This document shows positions 56,676 to 64,000 of a DNA stretch of 64,000 nt, piece after piece. This DNA is from an uncultured Clostridia bacterium (GTDB lineage: Bacteria > Bacillota > Clostridia > TANB77 > CAG-508). Positions within the stretch are counted from its first letter, which is position 1, and the number at the start of each line of letters is the position of its first letter. Where the stretch lies: the NCBI GenBank assembly GCA_934169575.1, contig CAKPOA010000006.1, forward strand, positions 4,467-68,466, written 5' to 3'. Made by a program: the position numbers and the translations under genes. Below the pieces are notes generated by a model, which searched no databases, was not told the DNA's origin, and saw only the letters and a program-made list of their open reading frames with translations.

Positions 56676-59429
56676 TTAATATTTCTTTTTCATGTTATTT
56701 AAAGTATTGTTTACACTATCTGAAAAACCATTATTAGCAAATGTTGTTGCTGAATATTGATAACCTTTTTTAGCCTTTTCTTTTGTCTTTTTTGCTGGTA
56801 ATAAAGGATATACTACACAAGCAAGATTTTTCAATATATTTACAAAATCTTTTGGATACCTATCAGTAGATATTTCACATTCAATTAAACCTTCCAAATA
56901 ATTTTGATATACAACTGGATCAAATGGTATATCTATTGGTACAATTGAATTTCTGTCAAATAGCTCTGTCATAAAAGACATTTCTGGATCATTATAATAT
57001 GCCATTCCTCCAACTATTGTTTTTGATGATACTCCTTTTATTTTTACAGTTTTATTTATTATAATTTTTAATTTATGTTCATCAAGCATATTTTTAGATT
57101 TTAGCTCCCTTAAAAATGCTGTGAAAGGTTGTATTGTAAGGACATCCATACTTTGTATAAGATATAATTCTTGTGCATTTTTAAAATATTCCATAGGTGT
57201 ATTAAAATCGCAATCTATTAAAACTGCTGAATGTTGTTTTATAATATTTTCAAGTATTGGACCTACATGAATTATATTATTTTCTTTATTTGGAAGTTCT
57301 GTATAAACTGTTAAATTTTGCTTTACCCTAACACCTTCAGGATTTCCATTAATTAAACTAGGTAAGCTTCTTGCCGCTTTTTGCCTTAAATCTTCATCAT
57401 TTTTTGTATAAATATAATATGCATTTTTATTTTGTGTAGCATCTAAAATTGCTGTATCAATCCCACTATCAGATAAAACTTTAGCAATATTATTTACCAT
57501 AAATGAAGTTCCATTTTTACTTGTCCCAACAAAAACCATAACTTTTTTTGTACTTGACAATAAACTATTATATTCTGAATAATCATAATCATCATAATAT
57601 TTTTGTTCTTCTTCAAGATATTTTTTTCTATTTTGATTAAATCCTGTATTTTCAGTATTATCATGATTTTTTGTTGATGTAGTAGGCACATAATCCTCTT
57701 CATCTTCATAATCATCTTCAAAACCTGGTAAAGTGTTATTTTGAAAATCCTCTAAGCTATTAGTTTCTTCTGATTTAGCAACTGCCTTATTATTATCATT
57801 TTGACTTTGTTGAATTGTATTTACATTTTCATCAATATTCTCTTTTTGTTGCTTACTTTTTTCTTCATTTTCAATATCATCATCTTGAAATTTAAAATCA
57901 CCATTTTCTAAATCATCTAATTCAGGTAAATCATCATCAAAATATCCATCATCATCATAATAATCTTCTTCAAAACCAGGTAATCTATTATCATCAACAT
58001 CATCTAATTCATCTAAATCATTTTTAGGTGTGTTTTGTTTTTCGTTTTCAACTTTTTCTTCTACATTTTCTGTAAATTTTTTAGGTTCTATTTTTGGTTC
58101 AACTTCTGGCTCATCTTCTAAATCTTCAAACCCAGGTAAAATATTATTTTCTTTTTTAGGCTCCTCTACAACTGGTTTTTCTACTTCTTCAACAGCTTTT
58201 TTTGGTCTTCCCCTTTTCTTTGCAGGAGTTTCTTGCAACATTTCTGGTTCTGGATTTTTTCTTGGTCTTCCTCTTTTCTTTTTAGCCACAGGTTGCTCTA
58301 CTATTTCTGGCTGAGTTTCTGTTTTCGGAAGATTTTCTTCTTTACTTTCATTTTTTTCTTCTATTTCTTTAATTTTAGGTGTTGTAGATATTTCATCTAA
58401 GTCATTTTCTAAATCAAATTCATCATAATAACTATCTTCTTTATCTTTTAAATCTATTTTTTCATTTTTAGGTCTTACTTTTCTTGGCTCTCTTGGTAAT
58501 TTTTGAATCTTATCTACATCTTTAAAATCATCTTCCATATCAAAATCATCATAATATTCTGGCTTGACTTTAATATTTGCTTTTACTGGTTCAATTTCTT
58601 TTACCAATGTTTTTTCTAATTTTGATGGTACAATTATAGGTCTTCCAACATTTGGTTTTTGATTTAATAATAATTTTTCACTTGTACCTTCTAATTTTCT
58701 GTTTTTAGCATAATTATTTATACTTCTTTTTCCTGATGTTGTTACCAATTTTTGATATTCAGGTGAATTTTCTTCTAATATTACTTTTACATTTGCTGGT
58801 AATATAGATATTATTATTTTTAATTGTTTTTCATTATATTGTGATACTATATTTTTAAATCCATCAACATATTTTTGTTCATTTTTACCTAATTTTTTGA
58901 AATAACTTAATATATGTTGCATTTCTTCTTCACTAACATCATCCATTCTTTCAGGTTGATATCCTGCTTCATCTGAATCTATCCTATAATATGCTTTTGC
59001 TTCTTTTTTTGAACGTGGCTTTTTTATTAACCTACATACTTCGTCTGTGCTTCTGTCATTTCCTACGATTGCATTATATATTCCTATTCCAAATAATTTT
59101 ATCAAAAATTCTTCAGACTTTGTTCTTCTTTCTGAACATATTAAAATTATTGGTATATCATTACTATTTGAATCTGTTGCTTCATCTGTTATATTATCTA
59201 ATTTTTCAAATATAAATTTATCTTTTTGTTCAAAACTTGAACTTGAAAATTCTTCTAAATCCTCATCTATTATTATCCTATTATATGATTTATCTCTTTG
59301 TAGCTCTTTCAAAATTGCATTAAAATAATACACATTTTTATATGATATTATTTCTTTGTATTCCTTTTGATATTTTTTTACTATAGATGACGAAATTTTT
59401 TCATCATGTACTGCAAACAAAACTTTCAT
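56676..59429 (-). CDS. Receiver-like/AT-hook/MinD-like ATPase fusion (CpaE/TadZ-like plan)
   Basis: 917 residues. About 1-145 is a receiver-like alpha/beta domain (MKVLFAVHDEKISSSIV, RIIIDEDL, IPIILICSE). About 290-600 is an acidic low-complexity linker with two AT-hook-type blocks KKKRGRPRKNPEP near 385 and KKRGRPKKAVEE near 405, and three LPGFE(D/E) repeats near 430, 484 and 569. About 625-890 is a MinD/ParA-like fold whose Walker A is degenerate (VFVGTSKNGTSF) with VLIDCDFNTP as Walker B region. CpaE/TadZ pilus-localising proteins share the receiver plus degenerate MinD order but not the AT-hooks. Function unknown. Confidence 0.7.
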   Translation of the reverse strand: MKVLFAVHDEKISSSIVKKYQKEYKEIISYKNVYYFNAILKELQRDKSYNRIIIDEDLEEFSSSSFEQKDKFIFEKLDNITDEATDSNSNDIPIILICSERRTKSEEFLIKLFGIGIYNAIVGNDRSTDEVCRLIKKPRSKKEAKAYYRIDSDEAGYQPERMDDVSEEEMQHILSYFKKLGKNEQKYVDGFKNIVSQYNEKQLKIIISILPANVKVILEENSPEYQKLVTTSGKRSINNYAKNRKLEGTSEKLLLNQKPNVGRPIIVPSKLEKTLVKEIEPVKANIKVKPEYYDDFDMEDDFKDVDKIQKLPREPRKVRPKNEKIDLKDKEDSYYDEFDLENDLDEISTTPKIKEIEEKNESKEENLPKTETQPEIVEQPVAKKKRGRPRKNPEPEMLQETPAKKRGRPKKAVEEVEKPVVEEPKKENNILPGFEDLEDEPEVEPKIEPKKFTENVEEKVENEKQNTPKNDLDELDDVDDNRLPGFEEDYYDDDGYFDDDLPELDDLENGDFKFQDDDIENEEKSKQQKENIDENVNTIQQSQNDNNKAVAKSEETNSLEDFQNNTLPGFEDDYEDEEDYVPTTSTKNHDNTENTGFNQNRKKYLEEEQKYYDDYDYSEYNSLLSSTKKVMVFVGTSKNGTSFMVNNIAKVLSDSGIDTAILDATQNKNAYYIYTKNDEDLRQKAARSLPSLINGNPEGVRVKQNLTVYTELPNKENNIIHVGPILENIIKQHSAVLIDCDFNTPMEYFKNAQELYLIQSMDVLTIQPFTAFLRELKSKNMLDEHKLKIIINKTVKIKGVSSKTIVGGMAYYNDPEMSFMTELFDRNSIVPIDIPFDPVVYQNYLEGLIECEISTDRYPKDFVNILKNLACVVYPLLPAKKTKEKAKKGYQYSATTFANNGFSDSVNNTLNNMKKKY

Positions 59430-59435
59430 TTGTTA

Positions 59436-59846
59436 TTACTCCTTCCCTAATTTTATAACTAGCGCAAATATTAATGGTAATACTTGACAAATTATAGTTA
59501 TAGTTATAATCGCTATACTCATTCCTAAACCTTTTTCTGCATTTTCTAAGTTTCTTGTACCTATTATTACTTTATATAATACACTTATTACTATTCCTAA
59601 AAAGCAAAATGGTATACTATATATTTGTACTACATGTAATATATATGCAGTTAGTCCATATGCATCATTACCATATTTTTCTTTATATTCCTCCAAACTT
59701 TTTGCATGTGATTCTTTTATTTGTAGCAATTGTCCTTGAGATTTTATATCTGTTGCTTCAAGTGCATATACCTCTTTTGGAAATATGCTTGTTCCAGCTA
59801 TAAATAATATTATTAAAACACTTATTGTTACTAATATTCTTTTCAT
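59436..59846 (-). CDS. Small secreted membrane protein of unknown function
   Basis: 136 residues from MKRILVTISV, set by GAGGAGGG 6 bases upstream. Signal peptide about 1-27 (ending VYALEA), a 45-residue charged segment (QLLQIKESHAKSLEEYKEKY) and two membrane helices near 65-88 and 108-130 joined by the loop GTRNLENAEKGLG. The two-helix plan after a cleaved signal resembles VirB2/TrbC-type subunits, but there is no sequence proof. It is 6 bases upstream of the AT-hook/MinD gene, so they are co-expressed. Confidence 0.7.
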   Translation of the reverse strand: MKRILVTISVLIILFIAGTSIFPKEVYALEATDIKSQGQLLQIKESHAKSLEEYKEKYGNDAYGLTAYILHVVQIYSIPFCFLGIVISVLYKVIIGTRNLENAEKGLGMSIAIITITIICQVLPLIFALVIKLGKE

Positions 59847-59951
59847 TTTTTCCCTCCTCTTACATTCTTCATTTCTCATAACTTTTACCCTTATATCATA
59901 CAATATTATTTGAAAAATAGCAAGGTTTATTTTTAATTTTTTGATTTTTTT

Positions 59952-60170
59952 TTTAATACTGGTCAGCCTTAAAGTAATTTAAACCTAAATAATGTATATG
60001 GAATTATTTTTACATACTTTGCAGTCGCAATTTCCATATTAAAAAATAAATAAATGAAAATTGCTCCAATCGCACTCGCTCTGCTCGTTTGGTCGCTTAC
60101 GCAGTATTTAAAAAATAATTCCATATACATATTTAAGTAATAGATTTGTGAAGGCTGACCAGTGTTAAAA
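59952..60170 (-). repeat. Dispersed palindromic element, copy E, with an extra outer inverted repeat
   Basis: Inner perfect 20-base arms at 59992-60011 and 60111-60130 (GTATATGGAATTA type) flank the core (minus strand; GAGCAGAGCGAG form). Further out ACTGGTCAGCCTT (59958-59970) and its exact complement (60151-60163) form a second inverted repeat, extended by A/T pairs. The whole is a 219-base nested palindrome directly downstream of the UPF0182 terminator. It fills the 362-base gap between UPF0182 and the small membrane protein gene. Confidence 0.92.
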
Positions 60171-60203
60171 AAGAAATAGTTTGACAAACCAACTATTTCT
60201 TTT
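60165..60203 (-). terminator. UPF0182 terminator
   Basis: AAGAAATAGTT pairs perfectly with AACTATTTCTT, followed by TTTTTTAA on the minus strand. It abuts repeat copy E. Confidence 0.85.
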
Positions 60204-60208
60204 AAAAA

Positions 60209-62944
60209 TTAATTATTATTAACCATATTGCTAATCTCATTTACAACATTTTGATTTTTATTTTCTTTCAATTTCTCCTCATTTTCAGTTTCTTTTTTTA
60301 GCATATCTATTAATTCTTGAAGTTTTTTCACATCTCCACCCATAAGTTCCCAATCTTTAGAATTCATAGATTCAGAAAGATTATCATTAGCTTTTATAAT
60401 TGATTTTATCAAGCTATCGACATCATCTGTTGAAAAAGTATCAATACTTGTAGCATCTTGAGAAACCAAATTCTCTATAGCACTTTTTAAATTATCACCA
60501 ATTGCAACTTTATTACCAGAAGCAACAATTATTTTTTTAAGAATAGGAATATTTGATTCATTTGTTTTAGTTTGGTAAATTTGTTCAATATATAGCAAAG
60601 TATTATCAACAGGAACTACCATAATATTTTTAGTAACTTTTGCACCTGTTACATTTAAAGAATCTATCTCACTTTTAATATTCTCATCTTGAGAAATTGT
60701 GCTATCTAACTGAGTTAAACCTAATATGCTAGTATCTGAAGATAAATTATAAATTGTTAATTTATTTTCTCCATTTTGAAAAGTTCCAACCAAATAAGCA
60801 GTTAAATTTTGTTTTTCATTTGGAGTATAAAGCTGAATTAAACCTATATTTTCTTGTTCTCCATTTTTCACCATTGTATAATATGAATCTAATGTTGTAC
60901 TAGAAGTTTTATTTGATTGAGTTGCAACATATGTTGCTTTTTTCCAGCTATCATCGCCTCTATATAATACCTCTGATTTTGTATTATGATATTCTTGTAA
61001 CATTGATGATTGGACTTTGTACAAGAATTTTGGATACACAAAATTCTTTGAAATTGATTCTGGAATTTTACTTTCTTTTTCTTCAAATAAATTTGGATAT
61101 ATTTTTTTATATGCCATAGCTATCGGATCTGTGGTGTCTGTAATGTAGAATTTCATTTCACCATTATAGCAATTTATTATTACTTTTATAGAATTTCTAA
61201 TATAATTTATTGTTTTTTTCTCACCATTATATTGTATAGTTGTATATGTTGAATATGGATAATTTGAAGATATTGTATATCCATCTAATATCCAATACAT
61301 CTGACCATCTTCGTCTACAACTATATATGGTTCATTATCATAAATTATATTTTCATCAGATAAAGCTGTTTCTGCCCTTTTTATTATATTTCTATTTATC
61401 AATACTTTACTTGTTTTAGAATTACTTCCAAAAGCTAAATTAAAATCTCCTGTTTTAAAACTTAAAACTAATCTATCAAAAAACCCTAAATTTAAACCAG
61501 AAATTCCTGTATATGTTGTTTTATATTCATTTCCTTTACTATCTGTGTAATCATATTCTGAATTATTCTCATTATTTATTACTGCTATATTATTTGTTTC
61601 TAATCCATAATAAATTTGTGGGACTTTTATATTTTCTTCTTTTAAATATTGTACAGTTCCATCTTCCGAAAATTCACTTGCTGATGTTAATATAGCACCA
61701 TATCCATGTGTATATTCATAAGTTTTACTATTATATGTTCTTTTATTATTCACAATTTCTCTAGGTGACATATATACAAGTTTTACCTGACCATTTTCAA
61801 AATATTTTGATACTCCTGCTGTTACATATTTATAATATCCTTTTTCAGTTTGAGTATTATTTAAATTTTCTAATGCAATATTTTGTGTTACAATTGCTGA
61901 ATTATTTATTATATTACTATTTTTTTCAATTTGGTCTTTTGTAATTGTTCCACTATATTCTATAGTTTTTTGTTCACAATTTATACCATATGCAGTTTTT
62001 GTATGTTCAATATTTTTTTCTATATATGTTTTTTCTTTGTCATATTCATTTGAACTTAAAAATATTAAATCTGTAAGTACTAAACCTAAAAACAATATTA
62101 TTAAATATATAGGAATTATTGATAAACTTTTTATCATTTTAATTTTTTCATGTTTTTCAAAATATTTTATTGCTTTAAATATTGATATTACAATTATAAA
62201 TGCGAAAATTATGTTTCCCCATAATTTTATATATACATCTGCAATTCCTGCACCTGTTAATTGCAAATCACTATTTGTTTTTATAAAATTACTAAATACA
62301 ATATCTAATGTACCAACTAATGTATATATTGCAAATCCTATTGCTATAAATTTTATATATCTAATTATATGTTTTGTGAGTGAACTCTTTTTTAATGTTT
62401 CTCTATCAATTCCATCAAAACATTGATTAAATACTATTATATAGTAAAGTACTGTATATATAATCAAAAACACTATTAATCCAAGAGAATATGTTAGTAT
62501 AGCTTTTATTAAAGGTTCTGCAAACATATAAAATGATATATCTAAATTAAATATTCCATCTGTTTGTTCAAAAGATACGTTACTTGCAAGTAGTATTATT
62601 TTGGGTGTTAATATTATTCCAATTATTATACTTAATATTGCAGATATTATTAAAGATATTGATTTATTTGGAAGTTTTGGCATTGCCTTTTTTTCTTCAT
62701 CAAAAAATACTTTTAAACCTTTTTTTATTCCTCTTGTTGTAAAATAAATAATAAAATATAACAATATAAAACTTATACTTGTTACAACATAATTATATCC
62801 AACATTTGTTTTAAATATTGATATATAATTTTCTCCTAATTCTTTATATTGCAAAAATTCTCCTCTGACATTTATATAAGCTCCTATTGCTAGTAGTAAT
62901 AAGAACAATATAACGATTAATCTTTTAATATTAATTTTCTTCAT
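60209..62944 (-). CDS. UPF0182 family membrane protein
   Basis: 911 residues. Seven to eight membrane helices in the first 300 residues (NLDISFYMFAEPLIKAILTY, IIFAFIIVISIFKAI) then a large extracytoplasmic part with family blocks: EKTYIEKNIEHTKTAYGI near 305, TYNSKTYEYTHGYGAIL near 400, IVVDEDGQMYWILDGYTIS near 545 and YRGDDSWKKATYV near 660. An acidic/Asn-rich C-terminus. COG1615. Biological role is not established. It follows ftsY by 13 bases and ends at its own terminator. Confidence 0.9.
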   Translation of the reverse strand: MKKINIKRLIVILFLLLLAIGAYINVRGEFLQYKELGENYISIFKTNVGYNYVVTSISFILLYFIIYFTTRGIKKGLKVFFDEEKKAMPKLPNKSISLIISAILSIIIGIILTPKIILLASNVSFEQTDGIFNLDISFYMFAEPLIKAILTYSLGLIVFLIIYTVLYYIIVFNQCFDGIDRETLKKSSLTKHIIRYIKFIAIGFAIYTLVGTLDIVFSNFIKTNSDLQLTGAGIADVYIKLWGNIIFAFIIVISIFKAIKYFEKHEKIKMIKSLSIIPIYLIILFLGLVLTDLIFLSSNEYDKEKTYIEKNIEHTKTAYGINCEQKTIEYSGTITKDQIEKNSNIINNSAIVTQNIALENLNNTQTEKGYYKYVTAGVSKYFENGQVKLVYMSPREIVNNKRTYNSKTYEYTHGYGAILTSASEFSEDGTVQYLKEENIKVPQIYYGLETNNIAVINNENNSEYDYTDSKGNEYKTTYTGISGLNLGFFDRLVLSFKTGDFNLAFGSNSKTSKVLINRNIIKRAETALSDENIIYDNEPYIVVDEDGQMYWILDGYTISSNYPYSTYTTIQYNGEKKTINYIRNSIKVIINCYNGEMKFYITDTTDPIAMAYKKIYPNLFEEKESKIPESISKNFVYPKFLYKVQSSMLQEYHNTKSEVLYRGDDSWKKATYVATQSNKTSSTTLDSYYTMVKNGEQENIGLIQLYTPNEKQNLTAYLVGTFQNGENKLTIYNLSSDTSILGLTQLDSTISQDENIKSEIDSLNVTGAKVTKNIMVVPVDNTLLYIEQIYQTKTNESNIPILKKIIVASGNKVAIGDNLKSAIENLVSQDATSIDTFSTDDVDSLIKSIIKANDNLSESMNSKDWELMGGDVKKLQELIDMLKKETENEEKLKENKNQNVVNEISNMVNNN

Positions 62945-62957
62945 GACTCATTTCTCC

Positions 62958-63863
62958 TTATATAATTGCTTTTACAAAATCTTCACTATTAAAAATCTCC
63001 ATATCATCTATTTGTTCCCCTATACCTATAAATTTTACAGGTATTTTATTTTCTTGTACAATTCCTAAAACAACTCCACCTTTTGCTGTTCCATCTAATT
63101 TTGTTAGAACTAAACCTGTTACATCTGTTTCTTGTTTAAATGCTTTTACTTGTGAAATTGCATTTTGACCTGTTGTTCCATCTATTACAAGCAAAATTTC
63201 TTGTGAATATTGTTCCATCTCTTTGTTTATTACTTTTTTAATTTTTCTTAATTCATCCATTAAATATTGTTTATTATGTAATCTTCCAGCTGTATCTACA
63301 ATTAAAACATCTGCATCAGTTTCTTTTGTTCTTTTTATTGCATCATATACAACAGATGCAGGATCTGACCCTTCTTTTCTTTTTATTATTTCAGCACCAG
63401 ACCTTTGTCCCCAAATTTCTAATTGTTCAACTGCTGCTGCTCTAAATGTATCTGCAGCTGCAATTACAACTTTTTTTCCATCTTTTCTCAATCTATTTGC
63501 TATTTTACCTATTGATGTAGTTTTACCTACACCATTTACACCTACAACTAATATTACAGATGGTTTTGTTTCTAAATTAAGTTTATTGTCTACCTCATCT
63601 AATATTTTCATCATTTCTTCTCTTAATACTTTTTTTACTTCTTCTTCATCTTTTATATTTTCTTTTTTTATCCTTTTTCTTAAATTATCAACAATTTTTA
63701 CAGATGTTTCCATTCCTACATCTGACATTACTAATGTTTCTTCTAATTCATCTAGAAATTCTTCATCTACTTTTTTAAAGCTTTTAAATACATTATTTAT
63801 TTTTTCATCAAATGATGTTTTTGTTTTTCCTAAACCTTTTTTTAATTTATCAAAAAATCCCAT
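62958..63863 (-). CDS. ftsY: Signal recognition particle receptor FtsY
   Basis: 301 residues from MGFFDKLKKGLGKTK, with AGAGGA upstream. Short N domain with a basic amphipathic start that can bind membrane, then the NG GTPase: GVNGVGKTTSIGKIA (G1) near 115, DTFRAAAVEQLEIWG, DTAGRLHN (G3), TKLDGTAKGG (G4) and GIGEQIDDMEIF closing block. It docks ribosome-SRP complexes at the membrane. Typically downstream of smc, which fits the truncated gene next to it. Confidence 0.97.
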   Translation of the reverse strand: MGFFDKLKKGLGKTKTSFDEKINNVFKSFKKVDEEFLDELEETLVMSDVGMETSVKIVDNLRKRIKKENIKDEEEVKKVLREEMMKILDEVDNKLNLETKPSVILVVGVNGVGKTTSIGKIANRLRKDGKKVVIAAADTFRAAAVEQLEIWGQRSGAEIIKRKEGSDPASVVYDAIKRTKETDADVLIVDTAGRLHNKQYLMDELRKIKKVINKEMEQYSQEILLVIDGTTGQNAISQVKAFKQETDVTGLVLTKLDGTAKGGVVLGIVQENKIPVKFIGIGEQIDDMEIFNSEDFVKAII

Positions 63864-63934
63864 AGTTTTTCCTCTTTTCCTATTTTTTCTCATCTATTAT
63901 ATCACACAAATCAAGTTTTTTCAATGAAAAACAA

Positions 63935-63962
63935 AAAATACCGCAATATTGCGATATTTTCT
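63935..63962 (-). terminator. Terminator of the gene upstream of ftsY
   Basis: AAAATATCGCAAT and ATTGCGGTATTTT pair (one G-U), followed by TTTGTTTTT on the minus strand. Confidence 0.8.
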
Positions 63963-63969
63963 GTTTTAC

Positions 63970-64000
63970 TTATTCTTTTTCTGTTACCTCAAAATCATAA
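63970..64000 (-). CDS. C-terminal end of an upstream gene (last nine codons)
   Basis: The minus strand reads YDFEVTEKE followed by TAA, 8 bases before a good terminator. Too little is present for identification. Gene order in Clostridia would suggest smc, but the ending itself does not prove it. Confidence 0.45.
   Translation of the reverse strand, partial: YDFEVTEKE

Noticed and set aside
59969..60187. 72-codon open frame on the minus strand
   Set aside because: It lies wholly inside repeat copy E, has no ribosome site, and is not kept in the other copies.

Overview
The window is AT-rich (roughly 70 percent or more A+T by eye) and nearly every gene lies on the minus strand. Gene content points to an anaerobic, endospore-forming Firmicute of class Clostridia, probably an uncultured gut-type lineage. 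The indicators are spoVAC/spoVAD/spoVAE, SpoIVB, pyruvate formate-lyase with its activase, a three-subunit NADH-linked [FeFe] hydrogenase, IreB/RuvX/DUF1292, paired DUF881 proteins with the DUF1290 small basic protein, UPF0182, and purifying-looking Shine-Dalgarno sites (AGGAGG type). No rRNA, CRISPR array, prophage or intact transposase was seen.

Layout, left to right. 1-4.5 kb: the N-terminal part of a P-loop protein, a membrane glycosyltransferase, a 54-residue DUF1540 protein that is easy to miss, and a large adenosine-deaminase-like protein with extra N- and C-terminal domains. 4.8-14.8 kb: a type IV pilus operon transcribed leftwards (pilM-pilN fusion, PilO-like, PilP-like, two twin pilins, prepilin peptidase, minor pilins of which one is frameshifted, pilB, pilT, pilC). 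15-20.7 kb: a Dlt-like operon (AMP ligase, PLP decarboxylase, carrier protein, MBOAT transferase, SGNH/DltD-like protein) in which the decarboxylase is the unusual member. 20.8-22.9 kb: the plus-strand spoVA operon behind a sigma-G-like promoter. 22.9-28.4 kb: the division cluster divIB, DUF881 x2, sbp, ftsA, ftsZ. 28.4-30.7 kb: a ROK kinase, two tRNAs, a plus-strand 35-codon gene with its own promoter and terminator, and a small gene broken by an in-frame TGA. 30.7-35.6 kb: MgtA-like P-type ATPase, SpoIVB, MreB. 35.8-36.7 kb: a solitary plus-strand HTH/coiled-coil gene with an operator-like palindrome. 36.7-39.7 kb: pflA and pflB. 39.8-42.5 kb: a Ser-rich surface protein and a dockerin-bearing autolysin. 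42.7-48.2 kb: YchF, a CDF transporter, thioredoxin with an atypical thioredoxin reductase, a G5-type autolysin and a membrane cyclophilin. 48.2-52.4 kb: hydCBA. 52.5-52.8 kb: tmRNA. 52.9-59.8 kb: CaCA antiporter, DUF1292, ruvX, ireB and, in the same apparent operon, a degenerate GGDEF protein, a receiver/AT-hook/MinD-like protein and a small secreted membrane protein. 60.2-64 kb: UPF0182, ftsY and the last codons of an upstream gene.

The most striking non-coding signal is a family of five dispersed intergenic elements (near 4.6, 21.4, 42.6, 47.2 and 60.0 kb). Each has a conserved core of about 100 bases, flanked by 18-26 base inverted arms. The arms differ in sequence between copies yet stay complementary within each copy. 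This is base-pair covariation, the signature of a selected hairpin, either a structured RNA or a hairpin-processed mobile element. One copy sits inside the spoVA operon. Other observations worth following are the Dlt-like operon that may make an omega-aminoacyl modification, the three-part adenosine deaminase, the AT-hook/MinD protein with repeated LPGFE motifs, a prepilin peptidase without its second catalytic aspartate, and a thioredoxin reductase without a recognisable NADPH-binding motif.

All functional calls rest on reading the sequence and on family knowledge. No database search was run.
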